This document shows positions 50,309-59,253 of a stretch of 64,000 nucleotides of DNA, one piece after another. A program made the translations under genes and the position numbers. How positions within the stretch are numbered: position 1 is the first letter of the stretch; every line of letters begins with the position of its first letter. Where the stretch lies: positions 109,374 through 173,373 of the forward strand of contig JAFTUC010000021.1 of NCBI GenBank assembly GCA_017466445.1. The letters run 5' to 3'. The notes beneath the pieces are model-generated. The model was given only the letters and a program-made list of their open reading frames with translations, was not told the origin of the DNA and did no database searches. This DNA is from Clostridia bacterium (GTDB lineage Bacteria > Bacillota > Clostridia > Oscillospirales > CAG-272).

Positions 50309-50758
50309 TCACTTGTCGCTTACAACGCTTACGCTTAATTTGCCTACGACCTTGGTGTAAAGCTTTACGTCGAGCGTGTAATCTCCGTAATTTTTGATGG
50401 GCTTGTCGAGAACTATCTTGCGCTTGTCTATTACGATTCCGAACTGCTCGGCAAGAGAATCGGAGATCTCCTTGACCGTTACCGCGCCATAAAGACGGCT
50501 ATCGCTTCCCGATGTCGCCTTTATAACTACCTTTATGCTTTCAAGCTTTGTGGCGATCTCCTTTGCCTCAGCTATCTCTACGTCGATCTTGTGCTGCTTT
50601 GCGGCATCCTTGTTTTTCTGATCGTTGAGAGCTTTTGCGTCCGCTTCAACTGCCAGACCCTTGGGAAGAAGGAAATTTCTTGCATAACCGTCGGAAACGT
50701 TTATAATGTCGCCCTTTTTACCCTGCGCTTTTACGTCCTGTGTGAGAATTACTTTCAT
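50309..50758 (-). CDS. rplI: Ribosomal protein L9
   Basis: A 50S ribosomal protein of 149 residues with the N-terminal [39 protein letters not shown] that is universal in L9. The connecting helix and C-terminal domain follow. The ATG at 50758 is used because the sequence of the family begins there and AAAGGACAT is upstream; an in-frame ATG 51 bp earlier would add a non-family tail. It lies between gdpP and dnaB. Confidence 0.97.
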   Translation of the reverse strand: MKVILTQDVKAQGKKGDIINVSDGYARNFLLPKGLAVEADAKALNDQKNKDAAKQHKIDVEIAEAKEIATKLESIKVVIKATSGSDSRLYGAVTVKEISDSLAEQFGIVIDKRKIVLDKPIKNYGDYTLDVKLYTKVVGKLSVSVVSDK

Positions 50759-50783
50759 TTCTGTATGTCCTTTCAGATTGTTT

Positions 50784-52823
50784 TCAGTTTTGCTGTGTGC
50801 CCTTGTCAAGAGAAATGTCGATCGATTGCCTGAGCTTTACAAGAGCTTCTTCAATGGTGATGTCGGGCATCTGAGTAGCCGCCGCATTGTAGTGTCCGCC
50901 TCCGTTCAGTCTTTCGAGTATGAGCTGAACGTTCACACTTCCGCTTGAGCGTGCAGAGATGCATACGCTGTTGTCTATCCTGCATATAGCGAAGGAAGCG
51001 AGAACTCCGTCTATTGAAAGCAGACTGTCAGCTACCTTTGCGGCTGCTACACGGTCCGCAGGCGTGTTGTTTTCGTCAAGATTTGACGCAATAGCCACGA
51101 CCTTTCTGTAGATGTGGATGTTGGATTTGAATTTGGCCTCGCGCTGCATATCGTCAAGATTTACTTTAAAGAGCTCCTGAACGTCCACGGGATCTGCACC
51201 CTCGCTTCGCAGATAGAGCGCGGCGGCAAAGGTCCTTACGCCGATGCTCTGTGCAAAATATTTGGTGTCAAGAATTATTCCCGAATAGAGGAAATCCGCC
51301 TCGTTTTTGGATAGGCGTCCGGAGGGAAGCACCTGCTCAAGAAGCTCTGCGATGATCTCGCACGTAGAGGATGCGGAGGGCTCGATGTAAGAGAGCAGAG
51401 GAGCCTTTAAAAATGCGTCGGTCTGACGGTGGTGGTCGATGTAAACTATGTTTTCGGCTGCCTCGGCTATTTCCGGAGCGTAGAACTGACTCGGGTTGTT
51501 TACGTCGACTATTATTACGAGTGTGTCCGAACGCAGAAGGTTCTGCGCCGTGGTGATGTCTATAAGAACCTTTTCGTAAGATGTAGATTTCCTGATCCTG
51601 TCGATCCCTTTGACGAGATTTTTGTCACTTTTGTCGATCACGATATTGCATGAAACACCGCAGTGTCTGCAGAATCTCGCAACGCCTATGCTCGCACCGA
51701 AGCAGTCGTAGTCGGGAAATCTGTGACCGAAGATGAGAACGTTTGAGCTTTGAGCGATAAGATTGGCGAGCGCAAGAGCAACCGAGCGTGATTTTACGGT
51801 GCTTCGCTTCTGCATAGTCTTGGTAACGCCGCCGAAATATTCTATTCCGCTCTCGGTCTTGACAACCGCCTGATCGCCGCCGCGCGCAAGCGCCATTTCA
51901 AGGCAGGATCTTGCACTTGTCTCTCTCGCGAGAATTGTATCTCCGAGAGTCGTTGTTCCGATCGAAACGGTTATGGGAGTTCCGCTTGCGCCGACACGTA
52001 CGGCACGCACCTTTTCGAGAATGTCGAATTTCTGCTCGATAAATGTCTGCATATGCTTTGCGGCAAAGAAGAAGATGTATCTGTTTCGTTCGTATTCCTT
52101 GATCGTTCCGTTTACTGATGCCGCCCAGTTGTGGAGGATAGCAGAGACCTCTGCGGCTCCCGCATTCGCTCCGTCCTGCTCGATCTGAAGAAGCTCTTCA
52201 AGGTTGTCAAGCACGACGTACGCAACGAGGATCTCCTCCTCGCGCATCGTGCGCTTTGTGTCCTCAAGCTCGGTTATGTCTGTAAAAAGAACCGAAACTC
52301 CGCGGCTTTTTCCGATATTGAACGGCTTTCCGCAGACGAGATAGGGCGTATCTGATATCGTGCAACGTACACCTGCGTCTCCTGCCTCAATAAGAGCGTC
52401 GACCGAAAGATCGGCATACGATGAGAGCTTTCTCGAATGGATCGAGGCGTGTCTTCGCATTGATGTAAACTCGGTGTTCATCCAGAGTATGAAGCCCTTG
52501 GCCGTGACCAAAGCGATAGGCGAGGGAAGCACGCCCGTCATTGACGAAAATACCTCCGCCGAGAATATTGGGGATTCGGATTTCGGATAGATCCGTATGT
52601 GAATGAAGCGAAGCACGAGTAAGAACAGCGCCTGCGTTAATATATAAATGACGATAGAAAGGGGAATCACGACACCGATATTTATCTTGGGCGACGGCTT
52701 TGAGTATATCGCCTGAATTATCCAGAAAAATATTACAGTTATAGTGATGATTCCGATAAATCTCTGCGTATTCTCCTTGCGTAGATTCTTTTTTAACCTG
52801 GAAAAAAATGCACTTGATTTCAT
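50784..52823 (-). CDS. gdpP: Cyclic-di-AMP phosphodiesterase GdpP-like
   Basis: A membrane-bound enzyme that hydrolyses c-di-AMP, a second messenger of osmotic and cell-wall homeostasis. About 679 residues from the ATG at 52823 (upstream ATG at 52859 has no ribosome site). Order: two transmembrane spans (within residues ~25-80), a PAS-like domain, a degenerate GGDEF domain (no GGDEF motif), and the DHH/DHHA1 phosphodiesterase. The DHH part has [29 protein letters not shown] and [13 protein letters not shown], all metal or substrate motifs. It lies between DUF2232 and rplI, the Bacillus order. Confidence 0.93.
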   Translation of the reverse strand: MKSSAFFSRLKKNLRKENTQRFIGIITITVIFFWIIQAIYSKPSPKINIGVVIPLSIVIYILTQALFLLVLRFIHIRIYPKSESPIFSAEVFSSMTGVLPSPIALVTAKGFILWMNTEFTSMRRHASIHSRKLSSYADLSVDALIEAGDAGVRCTISDTPYLVCGKPFNIGKSRGVSVLFTDITELEDTKRTMREEEILVAYVVLDNLEELLQIEQDGANAGAAEVSAILHNWAASVNGTIKEYERNRYIFFFAAKHMQTFIEQKFDILEKVRAVRVGASGTPITVSIGTTTLGDTILARETSARSCLEMALARGGDQAVVKTESGIEYFGGVTKTMQKRSTVKSRSVALALANLIAQSSNVLIFGHRFPDYDCFGASIGVARFCRHCGVSCNIVIDKSDKNLVKGIDRIRKSTSYEKVLIDITTAQNLLRSDTLVIIVDVNNPSQFYAPEIAEAAENIVYIDHHRQTDAFLKAPLLSYIEPSASSTCEIIAELLEQVLPSGRLSKNEADFLYSGIILDTKYFAQSIGVRTFAAALYLRSEGADPVDVQELFKVNLDDMQREAKFKSNIHIYRKVVAIASNLDENNTPADRVAAAKVADSLLSIDGVLASFAICRIDNSVCISARSSGSVNVQLILERLNGGGHYNAAATQMPDITIEEALVKLRQSIDISLDKGTQQN

Positions 52824-52894
52824 TTGTGCCTTTATGCTCCTTTCACGGTATCCGCGCATGTCTTTGATTGCGCTATCTTGAAAATCTTGTAATA

Positions 52895-53950
52895 TCAGTT
52901 TTTGGTTTTGCTTTCTTCTCCGTAGAGAGCTTCTCTGAAGCTCGGGAAAAGATTGTCGAGCGCACCCGATGCCGCGACGATCATAAGGAAGAGAGGAGGG
53001 TATTTTATCGTTGTGAAAAATATGATCGCCATAAATATCATGCCAAAGAATCCGGACCGTCTAAGATGGATCACCGAGCTTCTGACACCGATTATGAAAA
53101 ATCCGGGAGTAAGCATAAGCATAAGATTGAGAGCAGAGGTGTCTGCGACGTTGACCGATTTCGCGCCCGAAAGCATTATGATGAGAAATGAGATAAGAAA
53201 AACAACTGAAGCCATGCGACTCATTTTAAGAGGCCAACGCTTTAGCTTTTCGGAGGATGCTCCGTGACCTAAAAGAAGTACGCGGGAAAGAGAAACGCAG
53301 ATATATGATATCACCGAAGCTATGATCACAACAATAGCAGGCATCATGTAGATGACCGAGTCGAACGATTCGGATATATCCGTGACCGAAAGCCCGAGCG
53401 CCGTGTAATCTATTTCGGATGTTACCGAGATGAATTCCTGCTTTACGGCATTGATAAAATGCTCGATGGAGCGTGCGGTGATCTCTCCGTATGCAGCGTA
53501 GTGTTCAAGAAGAAAAGCGAGTATCAGCACCGACGCAAAAACGGTAGCTGCAGCAACTACGGTATGAGCCTTTTCATATTCTGACGTAAGACAGAGCGAG
53601 ACGGTTATTCCGACCGGAATAAAGGACAGATACAAAAGAAGGCTTGAGGGCGACGCGCCAAGAAAGAAGGCAAGCGTACCCACGACGACAGTGAGTATGC
53701 CGAGAGATGCTATCGAAAGCTTTTTGCTCTGATGTGAGATTATGGAAAATGACGTCGCAACGAGCATGACTCCCACGGTGAACGCGATAAGAAACATAAC
53801 GAGCGGATCGTAGGCGGCATTTTTTGTGGATGCGCTGAGCTTTTCAAGTCCTATTACGAAAAGCGGAATGACGCATGCCGCGGTCATCATTATGAGAGCT
53901 TTGGTTCGACGTGATGCCGAGGAAACGGTACTGCTAAAGGAAATAGACAT
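52895..53950 (-). CDS. DUF2232-like polytopic membrane protein (YybS-type)
   Basis: A 351-residue protein from the ATG at 53950, which has CGGAGG at a suitable distance. It has about eight hydrophobic spans spread over its length, with two halves separated by a region near residues 150-200. It lies directly upstream of gdpP-rplI-dnaB, where Bacillus has yybS. The DUF2232 assignment rests on this order and the hydrophobic pattern (SIISHQSKKLSIASLGIL, FLISFLIIMLSGA). The function of the family is unclear. It is the first gene of the seven-gene minus-strand operon. Confidence 0.78.
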   Translation of the reverse strand: MSISFSSTVSSASRRTKALIMMTAACVIPLFVIGLEKLSASTKNAAYDPLVMFLIAFTVGVMLVATSFSIISHQSKKLSIASLGILTVVVGTLAFFLGASPSSLLLYLSFIPVGITVSLCLTSEYEKAHTVVAAATVFASVLILAFLLEHYAAYGEITARSIEHFINAVKQEFISVTSEIDYTALGLSVTDISESFDSVIYMMPAIVVIIASVISYICVSLSRVLLLGHGASSEKLKRWPLKMSRMASVVFLISFLIIMLSGAKSVNVADTSALNLMLMLTPGFFIIGVRSSVIHLRRSGFFGMIFMAIIFFTTIKYPPLFLMIVAASGALDNLFPSFREALYGEESKTKN

Positions 53951-54055
53951 TAAATAAACCTCCGGGTCGCACAGTGTACGGAAAGGACACGGCAGGGTGT
54001 CCGATTTGTGCAAACGGTAACTGTAATTATAACAGGATATAAAAACCTAAATTAA

Positions 54056-54084
54056 ATTATATCACAAATAATTCGTTTTGTAAA
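54056..54084 (-). promoter_or_regulatory. Promoter of the DUF2232-to-ftsH operon
   Basis: On the minus strand TTTACA (54079-54084) and TATAAT (54056-54061) have a 17-bp spacer, about 105 bp before the first start codon. The divergent gap 53951-54301 otherwise holds only A-rich DNA and the rimM promoter. Confidence 0.7.
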
Positions 54085-54198
54085 GTATAGAAGTGCTAAA
54101 TTTCCTGCTTTTTGGTAAATAAATTCGCAAGACAAGGTAAACAAAATGCGAAAAAAGACGAAATAAAAGAAAATGCGACCTTACATTATGAAAAACTA

Positions 54199-54227
54199 TT
54201 GACGAAACGGAAAAAAAGTTATATAAT
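54199..54227 (+). promoter_or_regulatory. Promoter of the rimM-trmD operon
   Basis: TTGACG (54199-54204) and TATAAT (54222-54227) have a 17-bp spacer. Confidence 0.75.
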
Positions 54228-54301
54228 AATAATGAATCTTTATTGCCTTCGCAAAACGCTCGGAGGCATGCTTGTCTAAAACATTTACGTCAGGAAGGCT
54301 T

Positions 54302-54820
54302 ATGGAAAGAAAAAACGAAAGATATCTTGAGGCGGGAAAGATCGCAAACACACATGGAGTGAGAGGCGATCTTGTAGTGGACAGTCTTTGCGACTCTCCC
54401 GAGGTACTCAAGGAAATAAAGACCCTCTATCTGAAAAAGCAGGGTGAATATATCCCGATGAAGGTGGTAAGATCCTCGCTGCATGCGGGACGAAATCTTA
54501 TCAGATTTGAAGGAGTGGAAACTCTCGATGACGCCCTTCACTATAAGGGACGCAGACTCTATGCCGCCAGAGAGGATATAAAGATAGACGACGATTCGGT
54601 GTTTATTGCCGATCTTATAGGTCTTCCCGTCTATAATCGAGACAGCGGTGAGGTTATCGGAAGACTTTCCGACGTTGTCAACTATGGGTATAACGATATA
54701 CTTGAGATAGATATCGGAGATAAAAAAAGCGTGCTCGTGCCAAATCTCCCGCAGTTCGTTGAGAGGATATCTCTCGAGGACGGAATATTTGTAATACCGG
54801 TGGAGGGACTTTTGAATTGA
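54302..54820 (+). CDS. rimM: 16S rRNA processing protein RimM
   Basis: RimM helps mature the 30S head through ribosomal protein S19. The 172-residue protein has LEAGKIANTHGVRGDLVV (N-terminal beta-barrel), YKGRRLYAAREDI and the PRC-barrel (IADLIGLPVYNRDSGEVIGRLSDVVNYG...VLVPNLPQFVERI). The ATG at 54302 has AGGAAGG upstream. A TTG at 54272 with a stronger CGGAGG 5 bases upstream is in frame and could add ten residues, so the start is uncertain. It overlaps trmD by 4 bp. Confidence 0.93.
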   Translation: MERKNERYLEAGKIANTHGVRGDLVVDSLCDSPEVLKEIKTLYLKKQGEYIPMKVVRSSLHAGRNLIRFEGVETLDDALHYKGRRLYAAREDIKIDDDSVFIADLIGLPVYNRDSGEVIGRLSDVVNYGYNDILEIDIGDKKSVLVPNLPQFVERISLEDGIFVIPVEGLLN

Positions 54821-55491
54821 TCTTTGACGTTATGACCCTTTTCCCCGAGCTTGTCGATAGAATAACGGGAGAGAGTATTATAGGAAGAGCCAGAGCGTCG
54901 GGCGCTATAGAGGTGCGTACGCATAATATCCGCGACTATTCCGAGGATAAGCACAGACGCGTTGACGACACTCCGTACGGAGGCGGGATGGGCATGCTCA
55001 TGGCGGCTCCGCCCATATACCGATGCTATGAGAATATAAGAAAAAATCAAAAGGGAAGCTCACTGTGCGTGTTCATGTCAGCGCAGGGAAAGGTGCTTGA
55101 TCAGAAGGATGCCATAGAGCTTGCGAGATACGATAATATAACGATACTCTGCGGACACTACGAGGGAGTTGACAGACGGATCGTTGACGAGATTGTCGAT
55201 AGGGAGATCTCTATAGGAGACTACGTTTTAACGGGAGGAGAGCTTCCCGCGTGCGTGCTTATAGATGTCGTGTCAAGAATGTGTAAGGGAGTTCTGTCAT
55301 CTGAAGAGTGCTTTGAGAACGAAAGCATTTACGGCGGAGTCCTCGAATATCCGCAATACACGAGACCCGAGGAATTTATGGGACGTAAGGTTCCCGACGT
55401 GCTTTTGTCGGGAGATCATAAAAAGATAGAACAGTGGCGCAGAGAGGCTGCGCTTGAGCTCACGGCGGCAAATCGTCCCGATCTTCTGTGA
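54817..55491 (+). CDS. trmD: tRNA (guanine-37-N1)-methyltransferase
   Basis: TrmD methylates G37 of tRNAs reading CNN codons. The 224-residue protein starts at a TTG that overlaps the rimM stop (TTGA). FDVMTLFPEL at the start, VDDTPYGGGMGMLMAAPPI, LCGHYEGVDRRIVDEIVDREISIGDYVLTGGELP (the trefoil knot and SAM site) and the C-terminal WRREAALE are all as expected. The usual partners rpsP and rplS are not adjacent here. Confidence 0.95.
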   Translation: MIFDVMTLFPELVDRITGESIIGRARASGAIEVRTHNIRDYSEDKHRRVDDTPYGGGMGMLMAAPPIYRCYENIRKNQKGSSLCVFMSAQGKVLDQKDAIELARYDNITILCGHYEGVDRRIVDEIVDREISIGDYVLTGGELPACVLIDVVSRMCKGVLSSEECFENESIYGGVLEYPQYTRPEEFMGRKVPDVLLSGDHKKIEQWRREAALELTAANRPDLL

Positions 55492-55545
55492 GCTTAGTGA
55501 GTACGGTTAAAGTCCGTACGGAAAGGGAACGGTAAAGCGAAAGCC

Positions 55546-57771
55546 GTGAATGATAACCCGGAAAAGAAAAACTCCGAGATCTCCGAAAACGAGCCTGTGA
55601 AGGATCCCGTGACCGAGATCGGCAAAGAAAAGGATGACGGTGATAAGATTCAGGAGACATCGGAGACAGAAAAGGGCGCGTCTGAGCCGACCGGCTCGGA
55701 GAAAAAGAAAAAAAGCGCGAAGCCAAGGAAGCGCTCGCCGAAAAAAGAAAGCGTTATAGTAAAGCTCTTCAGCTCGGCTGTAGATGCCTTTTACAGAAAT
55801 ATTAAGACAGGTATCTTCGGACGCTTCTTTACGTCGTATGACTCTCTTGAAAAGAAGACCGAGGAGTGCGCGGCGGTCTCTCTGCCGAAAAGAGTGACAT
55901 CCTTCTTCAGAAGACGCAGAGAGGCGCAGATGAAATGCACTGCGGTGCATAATGAGGAAACGGGTGAGCAGGTAGCAAGCATCAGAGATCCCCTCTCAAA
56001 AAAGAGGTCGCTTGTCTCCGTACTTGTTTCCGCATTTGAAAAGAGCTCTGTAATAGGGGCGCTTAAAAAATTCTGCACGGCCCTTTTGTATCTGCCTATG
56101 TCCACCTACGGCGGCGCTCTTCTTGCGCTCGGACTCACAACGGTGCTCGTTCAAGCCGCCGATACGCTTCTGTTTTTTGACAGTCTCGATGTGTCGGGGG
56201 TCATAATAGGAGTCGGATACGCGCTCGTTGCGCTGATGACGATATTTGCGGGTGATGCTCCGCTCGTTGCGTACATAAACGAAAGTAAGATCGGAAATTT
56301 TGTATTCTACCACGTTTTCGGAGTATCTAAGGAAATCGTAGACCTTAATAAAAGCGTTCCGAAAAATCGCTTTTGGGCATTCATAATCGGAGTTGTTCTC
56401 GGTCTTACGTCCGCATTCTGGCCTGCGTGGATACCGCTTTGCCTTGTCGGAGTGCTCGTGCTTGCGCTCGGTATTGCAAGCAATCCCGAAAGCGGAGCCT
56501 TGATCCTTGTATTTGCGTTTCCGTTTGTTTCGGGCTATACGATCGGTAAGAGGATTTTCTGCGTGATTCTCGCATATACGCTTGCCTCTTGGATCATAAA
56601 GATCATCGGCGGAAGACGCCGCGTGAAGCTCGGATTTATAGAAGGATGCTGCATGATCTTCGCGGCGTTCGTGGTGCTCACCGCGCTTGTGTCTACCGAT
56701 AGATCGCAGGCTGTTTTGCATATGACAAAGATACTCTGCGCTATGCTCGGATTTTTTATGATGTCCGGTCTGCTTGCGACCCGTATCTGGATGGACCGAG
56801 CTATAAAAGCCTTTACCGCATCCGCATTTGTTGTTTCTGTGATCGGAATATACGAGTGGATCGTGGGATCGGTCGATGCTATGTGGAAGCTCGATAAGAT
56901 ATTGGATCTCAGGATAATGTCGGTCTTCCCGAGCAGTGAGGCGCTTGCGATATATTTGTGCGCGGCCTTCTTCTTCTCGCTACCGTGCATTCATGTGTGC
57001 AAAACCAAAAGAGGCAAGCTTATGGCGGCGCTTACGGCATTTTTGACCATCGTCTGTACACTGCTTACGGTAAACACCTTCGCTGTTATAACGCTCTTGT
57101 CGGTGTTTATGATATATCTTCTCGTAAGATCCAGAAAGAACGTTGCGTTTGTGATATTCTTTGTCGCGATCCTTGCACTTGCATGTACGTTTGCCCTCGA
57201 TCTTCTTCCCAAATATATCGTCGATACCCTTTTTGACGATTTTCGCCGAAGATACGACGTCCTTCAGGCGGCACTTGAAATGGCGGTAAAATACCCCTTG
57301 TCCGGAATAGGACTCGGTAGCGGAATATTCCGTGAGCTTGGTGTTTCTATTACCTCTGTGCACGCGAGCGGTATAATGGAAGGCGTTGGAATGCTTTTGG
57401 ACATAATGATACGAATGGGTATCTTCGGAGCTCTTCTGTTTGCTATGTTTGTGATAGTAGCATATCAGATGGCATTCTCTACAATAAGGCTGGGAAGCTC
57501 ACACGGGGCGTGCAGGATCTATATGATCCCTGCGCTCTGTGCCTTTGCTACGCTGACCTTCAGTGCGACAATGAGCAGTATGCTCAACGATCTTTCTATG
57601 GCGTTCCTGTTTTGGTCGACCGTAGGATTTATGAATGCCTCCAGACGTATAGTGTACTTTGAAAACGTCGGAAGCACGGCGGGAGGTCTTGACGTGACTC
57701 TACAGATAAAGAGCTTTCGTAAGAGTGAGCTTGAAGCGGATAGTGATAATTCCGAAAGGACGGATGTATAG
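55546..57771 (+). CDS. O-antigen-ligase-like membrane protein
   Basis: A 741-residue polytopic protein. An N-terminal charged, Lys/Glu-rich region of about 170 residues (including GSEKKKKSAKPRKRSPKKE) is predicted to be disordered and cytosolic. The following ~550 residues have about 12-14 membrane spans and a large loop at around 540-600, as in the O-antigen ligase/polymerase (Wzy/WaaL) family; the characteristic YPLSGIGLGSGIFRELG segment with a nearby His (SVHASGIM) lies in that loop. It likely ligates or polymerises a surface glycan. The start is GTG with a weak ribosome site, and the gene follows trmD by 54 bp. Two DUF4330 genes follow. Confidence 0.75.
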   Translation: MNDNPEKKNSEISENEPVKDPVTEIGKEKDDGDKIQETSETEKGASEPTGSEKKKKSAKPRKRSPKKESVIVKLFSSAVDAFYRNIKTGIFGRFFTSYDSLEKKTEECAAVSLPKRVTSFFRRRREAQMKCTAVHNEETGEQVASIRDPLSKKRSLVSVLVSAFEKSSVIGALKKFCTALLYLPMSTYGGALLALGLTTVLVQAADTLLFFDSLDVSGVIIGVGYALVALMTIFAGDAPLVAYINESKIGNFVFYHVFGVSKEIVDLNKSVPKNRFWAFIIGVVLGLTSAFWPAWIPLCLVGVLVLALGIASNPESGALILVFAFPFVSGYTIGKRIFCVILAYTLASWIIKIIGGRRRVKLGFIEGCCMIFAAFVVLTALVSTDRSQAVLHMTKILCAMLGFFMMSGLLATRIWMDRAIKAFTASAFVVSVIGIYEWIVGSVDAMWKLDKILDLRIMSVFPSSEALAIYLCAAFFFSLPCIHVCKTKRGKLMAALTAFLTIVCTLLTVNTFAVITLLSVFMIYLLVRSRKNVAFVIFFVAILALACTFALDLLPKYIVDTLFDDFRRRYDVLQAALEMAVKYPLSGIGLGSGIFRELGVSITSVHASGIMEGVGMLLDIMIRMGIFGALLFAMFVIVAYQMAFSTIRLGSSHGACRIYMIPALCAFATLTFSATMSSMLNDLSMAFLFWSTVGFMNASRRIVYFENVGSTAGGLDVTLQIKSFRKSELEADSDNSERTDV

Positions 57772-57773
57772 AT

Positions 57774-58337
57774 ATGGAAAAAACACAAAAGACAAAAAAG
57801 GTAAAACGCATAAATTTTGTTGACTGGATCCTCATAGCGATCGCACTTGCGGCGGTAGTATCCTTTGTTTACTTCGCCTTTTTCTCCGAGCTGAATCTTT
57901 TCGGAAATGCGCATTCCGATGTGACGGTCCAGTACACCCTGAGGGTCGAAAAGCTCAACACCGACCTTCTCATGCTGAATATCCAGGATGATGAGGGAGT
58001 GCTTCGCGCCGATTTCCTTTCGGACGGAGATAAGGTGTACGATTCGGTAAGCGGGAAGCAGATCGGAAAGATTGCTTCGATAAAATACGTTCGTTCTACC
58101 GAAAAAACGGGCAATGTCAATGAGAATAACGGAACTCTCGAATACGCTCCGTGCCCCGGATATGTCGATCTTATAATCACCGTGATCGGAGCGGGAAGCT
58201 CTGATAGCGGAGTTATCAGCATAAACGGCTACGAGATAAAGATCGGTGACGAGATAGGATTCAGGACCGATCAATATGACGCGATAGGAAAATGCACGTA
58301 CGTAAGCGGAAAGGAGAAGAGCACCAATGACAAGTAA
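57774..58337 (+). CDS. DUF4330-domain protein, copy 1
   Basis: A 187-residue protein with one transmembrane span (about residues 17-39, WILIAIALAAVVSFVYFAFF) following a Lys-rich tail, and an outer domain with beta-strand pattern. It opens on FVDWILIAIAL, equivalent to the FNIIDLVIVIVV start of its neighbour and of DUF4330 proteins. It starts 2 bases after the ligase-like gene ends, and the next paralogue starts inside its end. The tight linkage suggests a role in handling the same surface polymer. The function of the family is unknown. Confidence 0.7.
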   Translation: MEKTQKTKKVKRINFVDWILIAIALAAVVSFVYFAFFSELNLFGNAHSDVTVQYTLRVEKLNTDLLMLNIQDDEGVLRADFLSDGDKVYDSVSGKQIGKIASIKYVRSTEKTGNVNENNGTLEYAPCPGYVDLIITVIGAGSSDSGVISINGYEIKIGDEIGFRTDQYDAIGKCTYVSGKEKSTNDK

Positions 58338-58821
58338 GGGACTTAAGATAAAGGGTACGCGTTTTAATATCATAGACCTTGTAATAGTAATAGTCGTTAT
58401 CGCTTGTATCGTCGGAACGGTGTTTCGCTCCACCATTCTTGAAAAGCTCAGCTTTGCCGCAAGCAGGGATGAGATAAAGATCTCATTCTGTGCTGAGAAC
58501 CTCACCGAGGAGCAGTGCAGTGCAATAAAGAAGGGCGAAAAGCTCTACCTCGGAAACGAGCTTTTCGGTGAAATCCTCAATCTTACAAGCTCCTCTCAGA
58601 CAGTGCTCACCTACGACGATGAAACCGCTTCGTTTAAGTCTGCGGTCGACGATAAGCTCTTCGTTTTGACCGGTGAGATCAACGTAAAGGGTAAAAATAC
58701 AGATCACGGATTCTTTTTTGGCTCAAGCACGCATATCGGAGTGGGTAAAATGCTTAATCTCGAAGGAGAAAAATGCGACATTTCTATACTTATTACCAAA
58801 ATCGCTGAAAATGATGCCTAA
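58327..58821 (+). CDS. DUF4330-domain protein, copy 2
   Basis: A 164-residue paralogue. It begins TRFNIIDLVIVIVVIACIVGTVFR, the typical DUF4330 N-terminal span, followed by an outer domain of about 125 residues (LYLGNELFGEILNLT and VNVKGKNTDHGFFF). It overlaps copy 1 by 11 bp and is the last gene of the operon. It lacks catalytic motifs. Confidence 0.75.
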   Translation: MTSKGLKIKGTRFNIIDLVIVIVVIACIVGTVFRSTILEKLSFAASRDEIKISFCAENLTEEQCSAIKKGEKLYLGNELFGEILNLTSSSQTVLTYDDETASFKSAVDDKLFVLTGEINVKGKNTDHGFFFGSSTHIGVGKMLNLEGEKCDISILITKIAENDA

Positions 58822-58835
58822 TATCGGGAAAACTC

Positions 58836-58864
58836 TTGATTTTAAGCTTTTTTTATGATATACT
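58836..58864 (+). promoter_or_regulatory. Promoter of the HPr gene
   Basis: TTGATT (58836-58841) and TATACT (58859-58864) have a 17-bp spacer, about 31 bp before the start codon. Confidence 0.7.
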
Positions 58865-58895
58865 TTGGATAGTGTAGAAAGGAATGGTGTGTAAG

Positions 58896-59159
58896 ATGAT
58901 CTCTCGTGAAACTAAAATAGTTAATACAATAGGACTTCACGCTCGTCCCGCAACCTTTTTTATTCAGAAGGCGAACTCCTTCAGATCGTCTGTTTGGGTA
59001 GAGAAGGGAGATTGCCGTGTGAATGCAAAGAGCCTCCTCGGCGTGCTCTCTCTTGGAATAGTTAAGGATACCGTTATAACCATTATTGCAGACGGTGTGG
59101 ATGAAAAGGCGGCACTTGACGGGCTTTGCGCGCTCATCGAAAGTGGATTTGAAAACTGA
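58896..59159 (+). CDS. ptsH: HPr-family phosphocarrier protein
   Basis: An 87-residue protein of the phosphotransferase system and carbon-catabolite control. GLHARPATFF carries the phospho-acceptor His. NAKSLLGVLSLGIV contains the Ser that HPr kinase phosphorylates (the family's SxxGxxSLG block), and the C-terminus is IADGVDEKAALDGLCALIESGF. The ATG at 58896 is preferred, since AAAGGA at 58878 is 12 bases away; the ATG at 58884 would abut the site. No PTS enzyme gene is near, so it is likely a central regulator for the sugar operons of this genome. Confidence 0.92.
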   Translation: MISRETKIVNTIGLHARPATFFIQKANSFRSSVWVEKGDCRVNAKSLLGVLSLGIVKDTVITIIADGVDEKAALDGLCALIESGFEN

Positions 59160-59186
59160 GAACAAGGCAAACCAATCTTAAAACTG

Positions 59187-59219
59187 GGCAAACCGCATAA
59201 AAGTGGTTTGCCTTTTTTT
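59187..59219 (+). terminator. Terminator of the HPr gene
   Basis: A GGCAAACC/GGTTTGCC stem of 8 bp with a 10-base loop and seven T. The uvrC ribosome site begins about 20 bases later, so uvrC may use a weak promoter overlapping this hairpin or read-through. Confidence 0.8.
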
Positions 59220-59253
59220 AAAACTGTCAATACTTTTTTAAGGAGGACGCGTG

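Noticed and set aside
55501-55519. Hairpin GTACGG/CCGTAC between trmD and the ligase-like gene, as a terminator
   Set aside because: The stem is only 6 bp and no T run follows, so it is unlikely to end the transcript.
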